Below are positions 49,580 to 59,405 of a DNA stretch of 64,000 nucleotides, one piece after another. The stretch is taken from assembly GCA_023151255.1 (NCBI GenBank), contig JAKLJG010000006.1, forward strand, positions 1 through 64,000, given 5' to 3'. The position numbers and the translations under genes were made by a program. The notes beneath the pieces are model-generated. The model made no database searches. It saw only the letters and a list, made by a program, of their open reading frames with translations, and had not been told where the DNA came from. Source of the stretch: Cyclobacteriaceae bacterium. Its GTDB lineage: Bacteria > Bacteroidota > Bacteroidia > Cytophagales > Cyclobacteriaceae. How positions within the stretch are numbered: position 1 is the first letter of the stretch; the number at the start of each line of letters is the position of its first letter.

Positions 49580-52018
49580 TTACTCATTCCTTAAGTTCTC
49601 AACAGGGTTGCTCATAGCCGCCCGTAGGGCCTGGGTACTTACAATGGCCAGTGCTATAATAAGGGCCAGTAAACCTGCAGAGGCAATAATCCATAGATTA
49701 AACTGAATGCGATAGGCAAAACCTTCGAGCCAGTACTTTTCAAGTATATACCAGGTTATGGGTATAGCCAGTACAAAGGCGATAACAATGAGTTTGGCAA
49801 AATCTTTACTCATCAAAAACATTACCTGACTTGCCGTGGCACCCATAATTTTACGGATGCTGATTTCTTTAGTGCGTTGTTCTGTAGAATAGGCTGCAAG
49901 GCCCAGCAACCCCAAACATGCAATGATAATAGCCAGTATGGTGAAGATAATAAACACCTGGCCCATCCGTTCTTCGGCTTTATATTTTGCTGCAAAGTTG
50001 GCATCGAGAAAACTGTATTCAAACGGGGCATCGGGTGCATATTTCTTCCACAGCTTTTCAACCAGTTCAATATTCTTCCGTATGTCACCTGAGGCGAAAC
50101 GGATGCCGCCCTCAAAATTAGCACCGGGCTGAAGCAGCACAATCATCGGGCGGATGTTGTTCTTTAATGATTCATAGTTGAAATCGCGCAGCACGCCAAT
50201 CACTTCCACTTCGTATTCTTCCAGCGAAGCATAGCGCGAGATCAGTTTCTTGCCCTCATGTGTATCCCAGCCCATGTGGCGCATGGCAGCTTCGTTCAGC
50301 AGTACCCCGGTGGAATCGCTCGGGAAATCACGGGAGAAAAACCTTCCGGCCACAAGTTGGTATCCCATGGTTTCCAAGGCATCATAATCGGTTACATAAA
50401 CAGTCAGCAGTTGTTCGTTGCCCGTATCCTTCATCCGGAAGGTGGAACTCCAGTCGATGTTGGGCGGCATGCGGCTCACAAAAGTTACACCCTTCACTTC
50501 GGCATGCTGTAACAACTCATTTCTGAAGGCATCGGCATTTCGCTTGAGTGACATGGTGTGCATCAGCGTCATAATGTTGTCTTTATCATACCCAAGGTTT
50601 TGGTTTTGTAAATACTTCAGTTGCTGAAACACCAGCAACGAGGCAATGATTAGCCCGATAGAGATGAAAAACTGAAAGACTACGAGCGTATTGCGTATGC
50701 CCGAGCGCCTCATGCCCGCGCGTACCTTACCTTTCAGCACTTCGGCCGGTATGAAGGAGGTGAGGTAAAAAGCAGGGTAACTTCCGGCTACTGCACCTAC
50801 AATGATGGTAAACAAAATCAATCCGGCCACGAACAACGGGTTAAGTAACGTGCCGAATACAATGTTCTTGGCAGTAATCATATTAAACAGGTTCAGCGAC
50901 ATCGACACCAACATCAGCGCAAACAGCACAGCGATGATGGTATATAGGTATGATTCCAGCATAAATTGTCCGATCAGCTTACTGCGCAATGCGCCTACCG
51001 TTTTACGTATACCAACTTCTTTGGCACGGTTAGCTGCCCGGGCTGTGCTTAGGTTCATAAAATTGATGCACGCCAGCACAATCAGAAATACGGCAATCAA
51101 ACCAAACAGGTAGAGGTAACGGATGTTTCCGTTCGGTTCCAGTTCATCGGGAAACTGTGAATGCAGGTGGATGTCGGTTAATGCCTGCGTGGAGAACCGG
51201 ATATAGCTGCCTGAAGCCGCGAGTTGGTCCATACTCATATTCAGAAACTGCTCAATCTCGCGGGCGATGTACTTATTCACGAAATAGTCATACTTCGCAT
51301 CCATACTGCTGGCAGATGCTCCCGGATGCAGTTTAAAGTAAGTGACCACTGTGCTGTTCATCCATAGTTGCGGATAGCGCATGAGGTCCCATGTATACAT
51401 GGAAACCAGGAAATCAAATTGCAGGTGTGCATGGTGTGGCGGATCTGCCGCAATGCCGGTTACCTCTGCCTGTATGCCCCCATCACTGCCAAAATGAAAA
51501 ACTTTGCCTATCGGAGTGCGGTCTCCGGCACCGGTATAACCGAAGTATTTTCGGGCCGCCCGTTCGGTAATCACCACTTTATTCGGGCCCTTCAGGACAT
51601 CGCTGGGGTTGCCGGCAATCAGTTCGTAGCCGTTGAAGAAGGAAAAGAAATTGGAATCGGCCCACACGTAGCCGCTTTCGGTAAACGTTTTGTCTTCGTA
51701 ACGAGCGGGCATGGTATTCCAACGTGCAACACGTGTTACTTCCTGTACTTCCGGAACATCATTCATCATTGCTTCGGCCATTGGAAAGCCCGTGCTGATG
51801 GTGCTGAACGATTGCCCGTTGAGGCTGGCGTTCAGCACGGCCCGGTAAATGCGGTCGGCATCCGGGTGGAAGCGATCGTAACTCATCTCATCGTTAATGT
51901 AAAGCACAAGCAACAAGGTGCTGGTAATGCCAATTGTTAACCCGAAGATGTTGATGGCCGAGTAAACCTTTTGGCGGTTTACTATGCGAAGGGTGGTGAG
52001 GATGTAGTTGCGCAGCAT
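49580..52018 (-). CDS. MacB/FtsX-type permease, operon gene 4
   Basis: A permease of 812 residues with the same double-FtsX layout as its neighbours. Coupling motifs are EVGIRKTVGALRSKLIGQFM and EISIRKIMGATASQVMFLMS, and it ends NPVENLRNE. It is the last gene transcribed; 25 bases separate it from the gene at 52044. The last 65 bases inside the coding end (49590-49654) match those of the next permease at 64 of 65 positions, although the rest has diverged, which suggests gene conversion or recent recombination. No ATPase gene is adjacent, so it must pair with an unlinked one. Confidence 0.92.
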   Translation of the reverse strand: MLRNYILTTLRIVNRQKVYSAINIFGLTIGITSTLLLVLYINDEMSYDRFHPDADRIYRAVLNASLNGQSFSTISTGFPMAEAMMNDVPEVQEVTRVARWNTMPARYEDKTFTESGYVWADSNFFSFFNGYELIAGNPSDVLKGPNKVVITERAARKYFGYTGAGDRTPIGKVFHFGSDGGIQAEVTGIAADPPHHAHLQFDFLVSMYTWDLMRYPQLWMNSTVVTYFKLHPGASASSMDAKYDYFVNKYIAREIEQFLNMSMDQLAASGSYIRFSTQALTDIHLHSQFPDELEPNGNIRYLYLFGLIAVFLIVLACINFMNLSTARAANRAKEVGIRKTVGALRSKLIGQFMLESYLYTIIAVLFALMLVSMSLNLFNMITAKNIVFGTLLNPLFVAGLILFTIIVGAVAGSYPAFYLTSFIPAEVLKGKVRAGMRRSGIRNTLVVFQFFISIGLIIASLLVFQQLKYLQNQNLGYDKDNIMTLMHTMSLKRNADAFRNELLQHAEVKGVTFVSRMPPNIDWSSTFRMKDTGNEQLLTVYVTDYDALETMGYQLVAGRFFSRDFPSDSTGVLLNEAAMRHMGWDTHEGKKLISRYASLEEYEVEVIGVLRDFNYESLKNNIRPMIVLLQPGANFEGGIRFASGDIRKNIELVEKLWKKYAPDAPFEYSFLDANFAAKYKAEERMGQVFIIFTILAIIIACLGLLGLAAYSTEQRTKEISIRKIMGATASQVMFLMSKDFAKLIVIAFVLAIPITWYILEKYWLEGFAYRIQFNLWIIASAGLLALIIALAIVSTQALRAAMSNPVENLRNE

Positions 52019-52043
52019 TGTTTTCTATTGTATGTAGTACCTA

Positions 52044-54413
52044 TTATTCGTTTCTTAAGTTCTCAACAGGGTTGCTCATAGCCGCCCGCAGGGCCTGGGT
52101 ACTTACAATGGCCAGTGCCACCACCAGCGTTGCAAGGCCTGCTGCCGGCAGTATCAACCAGTTGATGGTGATACGGTAGGGATAGCGTTCGAGAAACCCC
52201 GACAAAAACCACCAGGCAACAGGCGAGGCGATAACAAATGCCACAATAACCAATCTAGAGAAATCCTTGCTGATGAGCAGCACCAGGTTGGTAACGGTTG
52301 CACCCAAAACTTTACGGATGCTTACTTCTTTGGCGCGCTGCTCGGCTGTAAAGGCGGCCAGCCCAAATAGTCCGAGTGAAGTAATAACCAGCGCCAGGCC
52401 GGCAAAAATTTTAGCCAGACTGCTGATGAGGTTTATCTGCGTAAACTTCTTGTCAAACTCCACATCGGCAAACCGGTACGCAAACGGGTAGGTTGGATTG
52501 AGCCGTTTAAACACAGTTTCAACTTTGCTGATAGCAGCCGGTAAATCGTTGGTTTTTTCAAGGCGTACCGAAATGGTGCTTGTCCAGCCCGGCATAAACA
52601 CCATCACCAACGGTTGCACGGGTTCGTAGGGGGAGTTCATGATTACGTTTTCCATAACCCCAATTATTTTCCATTCGCGGCCCCACATCGTTATGGTTGC
52701 ACCAACGGGATTAGTTAAGCCCATCATGTCTACGGCTGCCCGGTTAATGACCACATTAGTTGAGTCATTATAGTCGGGTGAAAAATCGCGGCCTTCAAGC
52801 AGGTTAATGCCCATGGTTTTGGCATAGTCGTATTCAGTAGCAATGGTAGTAAATACTACGCGTGTGCCGGGTGTCATGCCGGGCCACTCCACAATGTTAT
52901 TGGAGAATATGGACGTAATGGGGCTGTTTGATTTGCACACCGATTTCACCGCCCCGGTAGCGATGAGCTCATTTTTAATTGTCTGGTAGTTGGTTTCCAA
53001 CTCACCGTTTGACCAGATCATCATCAGGTTTTCACGGTCGTAACCTGTGTTTCGGTTCTTTACATGTTGTATCTGTTGGTAAATAACCACCGTACCGACA
53101 ATGAGAAAGATGGAAAAACCAAATTGAAGGGTTACCAACACTTTGCGTGGCGCAACCGATCCTTTACCGGACTGGATTTTTCCTTTGAGTACTTGTACCG
53201 GATTAAACGATGAAAGATAAAAGGCCGGGTAACTTCCGGCAATAATTCCGGTAATCATTATCAAACTGCCGGCTGCAAACCACAGGTACGGATTAGCATA
53301 GTCGATAAACAGTTTCTTTTTTACCAGTGTGTTATAGGCCGGCAATGAAAGTTCAACCAGCACAATGGCCAGCAAAAAGGCCATCAGCGTAATCAGGATG
53401 GATTCACCCAGAAACTGAATAATCAGTTCTTTTTTGCGTGACCCAATGCTTTTACGAATGCCCACTTCGCGCGCCCGTTTTTCGGAACGGGCTGTAGCCA
53501 GGTTCATAAAATTAATGCAGGCAATAAGCAACACGAATATGGCAATCGCGCCAAACAACTGCACGTACTCTATCATTCCGCCTGATACTTTGCCGTTTTC
53601 AAAATTGGAATACAACCGTAAATCCGTAATCGGGTGAAGAAAGACCTGCGGGTTGGTAAGCGTGTCGGCTAGCTGTTTCTTGACAATATCCCGTATGGAT
53701 ACATCAACCTTTTCTTTTGTACTGCCGTCTGCCAACTCTACATACATCTGGAAGGAGTTGTTATCCCACCGTTCGCGTGAATCACGCACCCAGTCTTGGT
53801 TCGACTCGTAAAAGGCGAATGGTGTAATGTGATGAATGAATGAAAATTCTGACTGGTCCGGAATCGGGGCCAATATGCCAGTAACTTTTAATTCGCGGTT
53901 GTTATCAATCTTCACCAGTTTGCCCATGGGGTCTTCATCGCCAAACAGGGTTTTGGCCAAATCATGGGTAAGGACTATTGAGTTGGGATCAGTCAAGGCG
54001 GTATTTATATCACCCTGCAACAATGGAAATGTGAACATCTTTAAAAAATCTTCGCTGGCGCTAATGCCCACCTTCGTTACTTTATTATCCTCATTGGCCA
54101 GCAGGTAGCCCTCGCCCCAGTTGGTAATAACGCTGTACTTTATATCGGCCGATTGCTCCTTCAGTTTGTCTTTCAGCGGATACGGCAGCGCCACTTGCGT
54201 ACCTACTTTACCGGAGAAGGTTTGGTTCATCATTACTTTGAACAGCCTGTCGTTCCGTTCATGAAAGCGGTCGTACTTAAATTCATCCGCTATCCACAGC
54301 AGGATGAGCAGGCTGCAGGCAATACCAATAGAAAGCCCGGAGATATTAATAAATGAATAGGTAAGGTTGCGATGCAGGTTACGCAGGGTGATTTTAAGAT
54401 AATTGAGAAGCAT
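52044..54413 (-). CDS. MacB/FtsX-type permease, operon gene 3
   Basis: A permease of 789 residues. Coupling motifs are EVGIRKSIGSRKKELIIQFL and EVSIRKVLGATVTNLVLLIS; it ends NPVENLRNE. Between the two FtsX parts lies a periplasmic domain (residues about 430-620). Its 3' end (52054-52118) is almost identical to that of the downstream permease. Lies 28 bases after the gene at 54442. Function as for the other members: substrate export or envelope signalling. Confidence 0.92.
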   Translation of the reverse strand: MLLNYLKITLRNLHRNLTYSFINISGLSIGIACSLLILLWIADEFKYDRFHERNDRLFKVMMNQTFSGKVGTQVALPYPLKDKLKEQSADIKYSVITNWGEGYLLANEDNKVTKVGISASEDFLKMFTFPLLQGDINTALTDPNSIVLTHDLAKTLFGDEDPMGKLVKIDNNRELKVTGILAPIPDQSEFSFIHHITPFAFYESNQDWVRDSRERWDNNSFQMYVELADGSTKEKVDVSIRDIVKKQLADTLTNPQVFLHPITDLRLYSNFENGKVSGGMIEYVQLFGAIAIFVLLIACINFMNLATARSEKRAREVGIRKSIGSRKKELIIQFLGESILITLMAFLLAIVLVELSLPAYNTLVKKKLFIDYANPYLWFAAGSLIMITGIIAGSYPAFYLSSFNPVQVLKGKIQSGKGSVAPRKVLVTLQFGFSIFLIVGTVVIYQQIQHVKNRNTGYDRENLMMIWSNGELETNYQTIKNELIATGAVKSVCKSNSPITSIFSNNIVEWPGMTPGTRVVFTTIATEYDYAKTMGINLLEGRDFSPDYNDSTNVVINRAAVDMMGLTNPVGATITMWGREWKIIGVMENVIMNSPYEPVQPLVMVFMPGWTSTISVRLEKTNDLPAAISKVETVFKRLNPTYPFAYRFADVEFDKKFTQINLISSLAKIFAGLALVITSLGLFGLAAFTAEQRAKEVSIRKVLGATVTNLVLLISKDFSRLVIVAFVIASPVAWWFLSGFLERYPYRITINWLILPAAGLATLVVALAIVSTQALRAAMSNPVENLRNE

Positions 54414-54441
54414 ATGTGGCTTTTATTTTTATTTACAAACA

Positions 54442-56832
54442 CTATTCGCTCCGTAATGACTTAACCGGGTTGACAACCGCTGCCTTTACCGATTCAATGC
54501 TTACGGTAAGCCAGGCAATCAGCAGGCTTATGATGGCTGCGGCCGCAAAAATTGTTAGGCTGATGGTGGCTTTGTAGGCAAAGCGCTCCAGCCAGGTGTT
54601 CATCAGGTAATAGCCTGCCGGCAAACCAATAACTATGGCAATAGCCACCAGTTTCAGAAAATCTTTTGACAGGAGGGATACCAACTGCGACACCGATGCG
54701 CCCATCACTTTACGAATGCCAATTTCTTTGGTGCGCTGTTCAGCCGTAAACGCGGCTAAAGCGTACAAGCCCAGGCATGCAATAAAAATTGCAATTACCG
54801 ACCCCACCATTACCACCTGAGCCAGTTTTTGTTCAGCTTTATACAATGAGGCCATTCGATCATCAAGGAAGGTGTAATCAAAAGCAGCCGGGATCAAGCG
54901 CTTATAAACTGATTCAAGTTTATTAACTGTTTCAATAATATTGTCTGTTTCTGCCTTTACCAGCAGGTAGTTGTATCGGTTGTCGGGGATGTTATTAAAC
55001 GCATAGGGGCCTATCTGCTGATGCAGTGAAGTAAAGTGAAAGTCTTCGGTAACGCCCACTATTTCGGCCGGCTTATCGCCAAAGATAAAAACAGGCCGCC
55101 CCACCGCTTCTTCGGGTGTAAGTTGCAGGTAATTTACTGCACTTTTGTTCAGTACAACCTGTATGGTTGTATCGCTGGGATCTTTTATTTCAGGAAGTGA
55201 CCGGCCGGCCAGCAGTTTGATTCCCAGTACATCAAGTACTTCGCTGGTGGCACGTGTTGTAAGAATGGAAGCCCCATCCGGAGTATCCCGTTCGCGTTTA
55301 ATGGTATAGCCGCTTGTGCCAATACCGGGGTATGACTGGCTTCGGCAAACGCTCTTTACTTCAGCAAGTTTTTCATATTCAGTTTTGAGCGAGCGGATCA
55401 GCTCCTGATCATGTGTGCCTGATGTCATCACCGCAATGACCTGCTCCGGCTCATAACCTAACTTTTTGTTTCGGATGTAGCTCATCTGGCGGTAGAATAC
55501 CAGGGTGCTGATTATTAGTATCATGGATACTGAAAACTGCACAACCACCAGTGCCTTTCGCAGCATGACCTGGCCTCCTGCAGATTTGGTTTTCTGTAAT
55601 GCGGTTTTGGGCGAAAAAGAGGAGAGGTACCAGGCCGGGTAGGAGCCGGCCATCAACGTAAGCAGTGCGCCAATGGCAGCAAATAAACCCCAAAACCAAC
55701 CGTTACGTAAAAAATCGAGGGTAACCTGTTTGCCGGCTAATTCATTGTACAGGGGAAGGATAGCGGTAAAAGTAACGAGGCTCAGAACGAGTGCCACTAA
55801 AACAAATACTGATGTTTCGAAATAGAATTTTATACTTAAGTGACCTGACGTGGCGCCTAAAGTCTTTGTTATACCTACCTCCTTGTTTCTTCGCTGCGAT
55901 TGTGCGGTGGCCATATTCATGTAATTAATAGCTGCAACCACCAGGATGACAAGAGCCAGGGCCATCAGAATTTTCACCTGGCTCAGGTCGCCATAGGTAG
56001 TACGGTCGAATGAAGCATTCAAATCGTCCGACCGCAGGTGAATATCAGCTAAAGGCTGCAGGGAAATCCGAAACCACCGGTTTTCTTTATCAATATGTTT
56101 GCTGAGCATGCCTTCTATTTTTGCATCTGCGGTTGCCGGGTCAACTCCTTTGTGTAGAAGAAAAAACGACTCAAAACTGGCGTTACCCCAACTTTGGTTG
56201 CGCTCCTGGCCGAACCAATTGGAGGCGAACGAGGCAATCAGGTTGGCCTGCAGCGATGAGTTATGCGGGAAATCGCGATACACGCCTGTTACTTCAAGTG
56301 AAAGTTCATTGTTTACGGTAATGGTTTGCCCTATTGGGTCGGTATCGCCAAAATATTTTTTTGCGGCCGTTTGGCTGATCACAATAGTGCCGGGTTTTGA
56401 AAGGGGCTGACCCCGGCTACCCTGCACAAAATCGACCGAGAAGATGTCGAAGAATTCCGGATCAGCATAGTAGAGCTGTGTTTCGGTAAATTTTTCGTCA
56501 TTTATTGAAAGAAAAGCCGGGTCACCAAAATTGTGGTGAAAGTACCGGGCTGCTGTTTCTACTTCGGGTATCTCTTGCCTGGCAACAGGGGTCAGCAGGT
56601 TAGGCACGCGCCCCCATTTGTTTACCTGTCCGTCAAATTCGGCCGTGATCACCGCACGATAAATGCGTTCGTGCTTATCATGAAAGCGGTCGAATGAAAA
56701 CTCATCAAACACGTAAAGTGCAATAGCCAGAAATACCGTGAACCCGATAGTTAAGCCCAATATGTTAATGAAACTGTGTGTTTTATAGCGCAACAAGTTG
56801 CGAATGGCAATTTTTAAATGGTTTAGTATCAT
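54442..56832 (-). CDS. MacB/FtsX-type permease, operon gene 2
   Basis: A permease of 796 residues. Its first coupling motif is EVGITKTLGATSGHLSIKFY, where the arginine of the usual IRK is replaced by threonine; the second is EIGIRKVMGASVSQLVSLLS. It ends NPVKSLRSE. The gene starts 12 bases after the stop of the 56845 gene, so the two are translationally close. The altered first motif may change contact with the ATPase; this is inference. Confidence 0.92.
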   Translation of the reverse strand: MILNHLKIAIRNLLRYKTHSFINILGLTIGFTVFLAIALYVFDEFSFDRFHDKHERIYRAVITAEFDGQVNKWGRVPNLLTPVARQEIPEVETAARYFHHNFGDPAFLSINDEKFTETQLYYADPEFFDIFSVDFVQGSRGQPLSKPGTIVISQTAAKKYFGDTDPIGQTITVNNELSLEVTGVYRDFPHNSSLQANLIASFASNWFGQERNQSWGNASFESFFLLHKGVDPATADAKIEGMLSKHIDKENRWFRISLQPLADIHLRSDDLNASFDRTTYGDLSQVKILMALALVILVVAAINYMNMATAQSQRRNKEVGITKTLGATSGHLSIKFYFETSVFVLVALVLSLVTFTAILPLYNELAGKQVTLDFLRNGWFWGLFAAIGALLTLMAGSYPAWYLSSFSPKTALQKTKSAGGQVMLRKALVVVQFSVSMILIISTLVFYRQMSYIRNKKLGYEPEQVIAVMTSGTHDQELIRSLKTEYEKLAEVKSVCRSQSYPGIGTSGYTIKRERDTPDGASILTTRATSEVLDVLGIKLLAGRSLPEIKDPSDTTIQVVLNKSAVNYLQLTPEEAVGRPVFIFGDKPAEIVGVTEDFHFTSLHQQIGPYAFNNIPDNRYNYLLVKAETDNIIETVNKLESVYKRLIPAAFDYTFLDDRMASLYKAEQKLAQVVMVGSVIAIFIACLGLYALAAFTAEQRTKEIGIRKVMGASVSQLVSLLSKDFLKLVAIAIVIGLPAGYYLMNTWLERFAYKATISLTIFAAAAIISLLIAWLTVSIESVKAAVVNPVKSLRSE

Positions 56833-56844
56833 CGTAATTCTTAA

Positions 56845-59271
56845 CTATTCGTTTCGTAAGGAATTAACCGGATTTGTACTGGCAGCCTTTATTGATTCGT
56901 AACTTACCGTTAGTAAAGCAATGCCCAGGGCCGTAAGGCCCGCCATTAAAAATACCCAGCCGGTAATCTCGGTTTTGTAGGCAAATCCTTCCAGCCATTG
57001 GTTCATGGCATACCAGGCCAGCGGCACGGCAAAGACAAAAGCAATAACCACCAGTTTGACAAACTCCGTTGACAGCAGTCCTACAATTTGCGATATCCGG
57101 GCACCAAACACTTTGCGTATGCCTATTTCTTTGAATCTGCGTTCGGCCATGAAGGTAGAAAGTCCGTACAGGCCAAGGCAGGAAATGACCATCGCGATAA
57201 GGGTAAAACTGTTGATTATTGATGATACTTTTTTATCCTCATCATATTGTTTGCGGATATTTTCATCCAGAAAAGTGTACTCAAACGGAGTGTCGCTCAC
57301 TACTCGCCTCCACAGTGCTTCAAGTTGTGGAATGGCTTCAGTATAATTTCCAGACTCAACTGTAGCTATCAGGTAACCGTAAGTGCCGGTGTGTTTCGGC
57401 ATGCTAAACATCAACGGGTTAATCTCTTCTTTCAGTGAGTTCTGGTGGTAGTCGGCCATTACACCAATTACTTCGAAGGCATAATTCTCACCCTGCCAGT
57501 CGAAGAATATTTTCTCGCCTACCAGTTGCTCTGGCGATTTACCGAAGCGTTTTGCCGAGGTTTCGTTGATGATAACTTTTGTATCGCCATCCATTTCGCG
57601 GTTTTCGGTAAAGGTTCTTCCGGCTACCATGTTAATATGCAGCATTTCGATGTATCCTGCGTCAACGCGGTTTCTGCGGTTCAGGATGGCCGTATTCATA
57701 TTCCCTCCCTGTGTGTAAAACATCATGTCCGACCATACCGTGCTGCCCGGCAGGTAATCGGCTGCTGAAACTTCGGAAGCAATTTTGTTTCTGATCAATT
57801 CCTTCCGTAAGGTTTCATAGTTGACCTTTGCACTTTCGGTACGTAATGGCAGCACAACTTTAGCACTCGGGTTAAACCCCAGGTTTTTATTCTGTATAAA
57901 TTCTAGTTGCTTGTTGATGATCAGCATGCTGCACACCAGGCCTATGGCAATAATGAACTGAAACACCACGAGGCCTTGCCGCAGAAAACCCGAAGCATTA
58001 CCGAGGTCGGTTTTCCCTTTAAGAACGGCTGCGGGGTGAAAGGATGACAGGTATAAAGCCGGGTAACTTCCTGAAAGAAAACCGGTAATTAGCGCAATAA
58101 CCAGTAAGGATCCAACGGTGTAACGCCAGGCAACACCACCAAGCGCGATATGCTTATTGGTTAGTTCGTTAAAAAGGGGCAGGGCAGCCTGCGTAATAAT
58201 TAGGCTCAGCGCGATAGCGATAACTACAATGGCTATGGCTTCACCCATCAACTGAGCAATTAACGAACTACGGTAGGCGCCCACTACTTTTCGTATACCG
58301 ATTTCGGTTGCCCGCCTGGTGGCTTTGGCGGTTGCCAGGTTCATAAAATTGATGCAGGCAATAATCAGGATGAGCGCAGCAATAGAGGCAATGACGTACA
58401 TATACGTTATTCGTGGACTGCGCCCAATGTCGGATTTCAGATAAATATCTTTAACCGGCTCAAGGCCCAGTGTTTTAGTCATGCCCAGGGCTTTCATATC
58501 TTCAGTCCCGTATTGAGTAAGCACGGCATTCATTTTTTTAATAACCTCTTCTATGTTGGTTCCATCAATCAGTTTGATGTAAGAGGGTACAAAATTTTGT
58601 CCGGCCCATTCGCCCATGGCATTATCTGAACGAAGGTATTCGCCCATGCCGGGGCTCATCATAGATAGAAAGAAGTTAGCATGCAGGTGGCTCTGCCGCT
58701 GATCCCGAAAAACACCCGTAACTTTATACAAAGCCGGCTCATCACCCTGACTAACCTTGATGAGTTTATTTATTCCACTGTCAGTGCCAAATAGTTTACG
58801 TGCAAGCGATTCAGCAATAACCACGGTGTTTACGTCACGCAGTGCGGTAGCTGCATCGCCTTCAATAAACTGATATGTTAGAATTGAAAATACTGTTGAA
58901 TCAGCCAGAAAGCCGTTGGTTTCGTAAAAGATTTTGTCCTCGTACTGAACCAGGTACTGCGCCACTCCGGGTGGGTTCACTACACGGGCGGCCACCTCTA
59001 CTTCGGGTAGTTCACGCTGCAGGGTTGGAGCAATGGGAGGCGAAACGGTAGCCAGTTTATCAATACCGGTAGCTCCCTGAAAAGTGGTGGTAATCCGGTA
59101 AAGGTTATCAAGCGACTCATGGTGCTTATCGTACCGGTGTTCGTCCAGGATGAAAAGCATAAGCAGTAAACAACAGGCTATTCCAATGGCTAAGCCTGAG
59201 ACGGTAATTAGTGAATAGGCTTTGTTGCGCAGCATGTTGCGCAGGGCAATTTTCCAATAGTTAAGCAGCAT
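56845..59271 (-). CDS. MacB/FtsX-type permease, first gene of the four-gene operon
   Basis: A permease of 808 residues. Coupling motifs are EIGIRKVVGAYRSSLIAQLM and EIGIRKVFGARISQIVGLLS; it ends NPVNSLRNE. The ATG at 59271 is chosen; a GTG just before it at 59274 is less likely. Upstream are a TGGCAC -24-like element (59308-59313) and two palindromes 30 bp apart (59355-59370 and 59385-59400), which suggests an activator-dependent promoter for the four-gene operon. Confidence 0.92.
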   Translation of the reverse strand: MLLNYWKIALRNMLRNKAYSLITVSGLAIGIACCLLLMLFILDEHRYDKHHESLDNLYRITTTFQGATGIDKLATVSPPIAPTLQRELPEVEVAARVVNPPGVAQYLVQYEDKIFYETNGFLADSTVFSILTYQFIEGDAATALRDVNTVVIAESLARKLFGTDSGINKLIKVSQGDEPALYKVTGVFRDQRQSHLHANFFLSMMSPGMGEYLRSDNAMGEWAGQNFVPSYIKLIDGTNIEEVIKKMNAVLTQYGTEDMKALGMTKTLGLEPVKDIYLKSDIGRSPRITYMYVIASIAALILIIACINFMNLATAKATRRATEIGIRKVVGAYRSSLIAQLMGEAIAIVVIAIALSLIITQAALPLFNELTNKHIALGGVAWRYTVGSLLVIALITGFLSGSYPALYLSSFHPAAVLKGKTDLGNASGFLRQGLVVFQFIIAIGLVCSMLIINKQLEFIQNKNLGFNPSAKVVLPLRTESAKVNYETLRKELIRNKIASEVSAADYLPGSTVWSDMMFYTQGGNMNTAILNRRNRVDAGYIEMLHINMVAGRTFTENREMDGDTKVIINETSAKRFGKSPEQLVGEKIFFDWQGENYAFEVIGVMADYHQNSLKEEINPLMFSMPKHTGTYGYLIATVESGNYTEAIPQLEALWRRVVSDTPFEYTFLDENIRKQYDEDKKVSSIINSFTLIAMVISCLGLYGLSTFMAERRFKEIGIRKVFGARISQIVGLLSTEFVKLVVIAFVFAVPLAWYAMNQWLEGFAYKTEITGWVFLMAGLTALGIALLTVSYESIKAASTNPVNSLRNE

Positions 59272-59302
59272 CACAGACTTAGTTTTTTGTGTCTTTAAAC
59301 TA

Positions 59303-59313
59303 AATCGGTGCCA
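59303..59313 (-). promoter_or_regulatory. Sigma-54-like -24 element TGGCAC
   Basis: On the minus strand TGGCAC is an exact match to the conserved part of the -24 box; after five bases comes TAGT, only two of four matches to the -12 TTGC. It lies 37 bases ahead of the first permease gene and downstream of the two palindromes at 59355-59400. Confidence 0.3.
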
Positions 59314-59354
59314 TTTGTAAATCTTTGATTTTGAGCCGGAATGCGGTAATCTAT

Positions 59355-59400
59355 TGGTCGATTCCGACCAGATATGGACGGTTATGTCCGAAAGCGGATA
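59355..59400. promoter_or_regulatory. Pair of 6-4-6 palindromes upstream of the permease operon
   Basis: 59355-59370 reads TGGTCG-ATTC-CGACCA, a perfect 6-4-6 palindrome. 59385-59400 reads TGTCCG-AAAG-CGGATA, matching the same layout at five of six pairs. Centres are 30 bp apart, about three helical turns, so two dimers would bind on one face. The distance to the TGGCAC element fits an enhancer for a sigma-54 activator. They lie just upstream of the permease operon and inside the gap to the kup stop. Confidence 0.45.
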
Positions 59401-59405
59401 GGTTG

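Noticed and set aside
51368-51940. 190-codon plus-strand frame inside the fourth permease
   Set aside because: Runs antisense to the conserved periplasmic domain; similar long antisense frames occur in the other high-GC genes.
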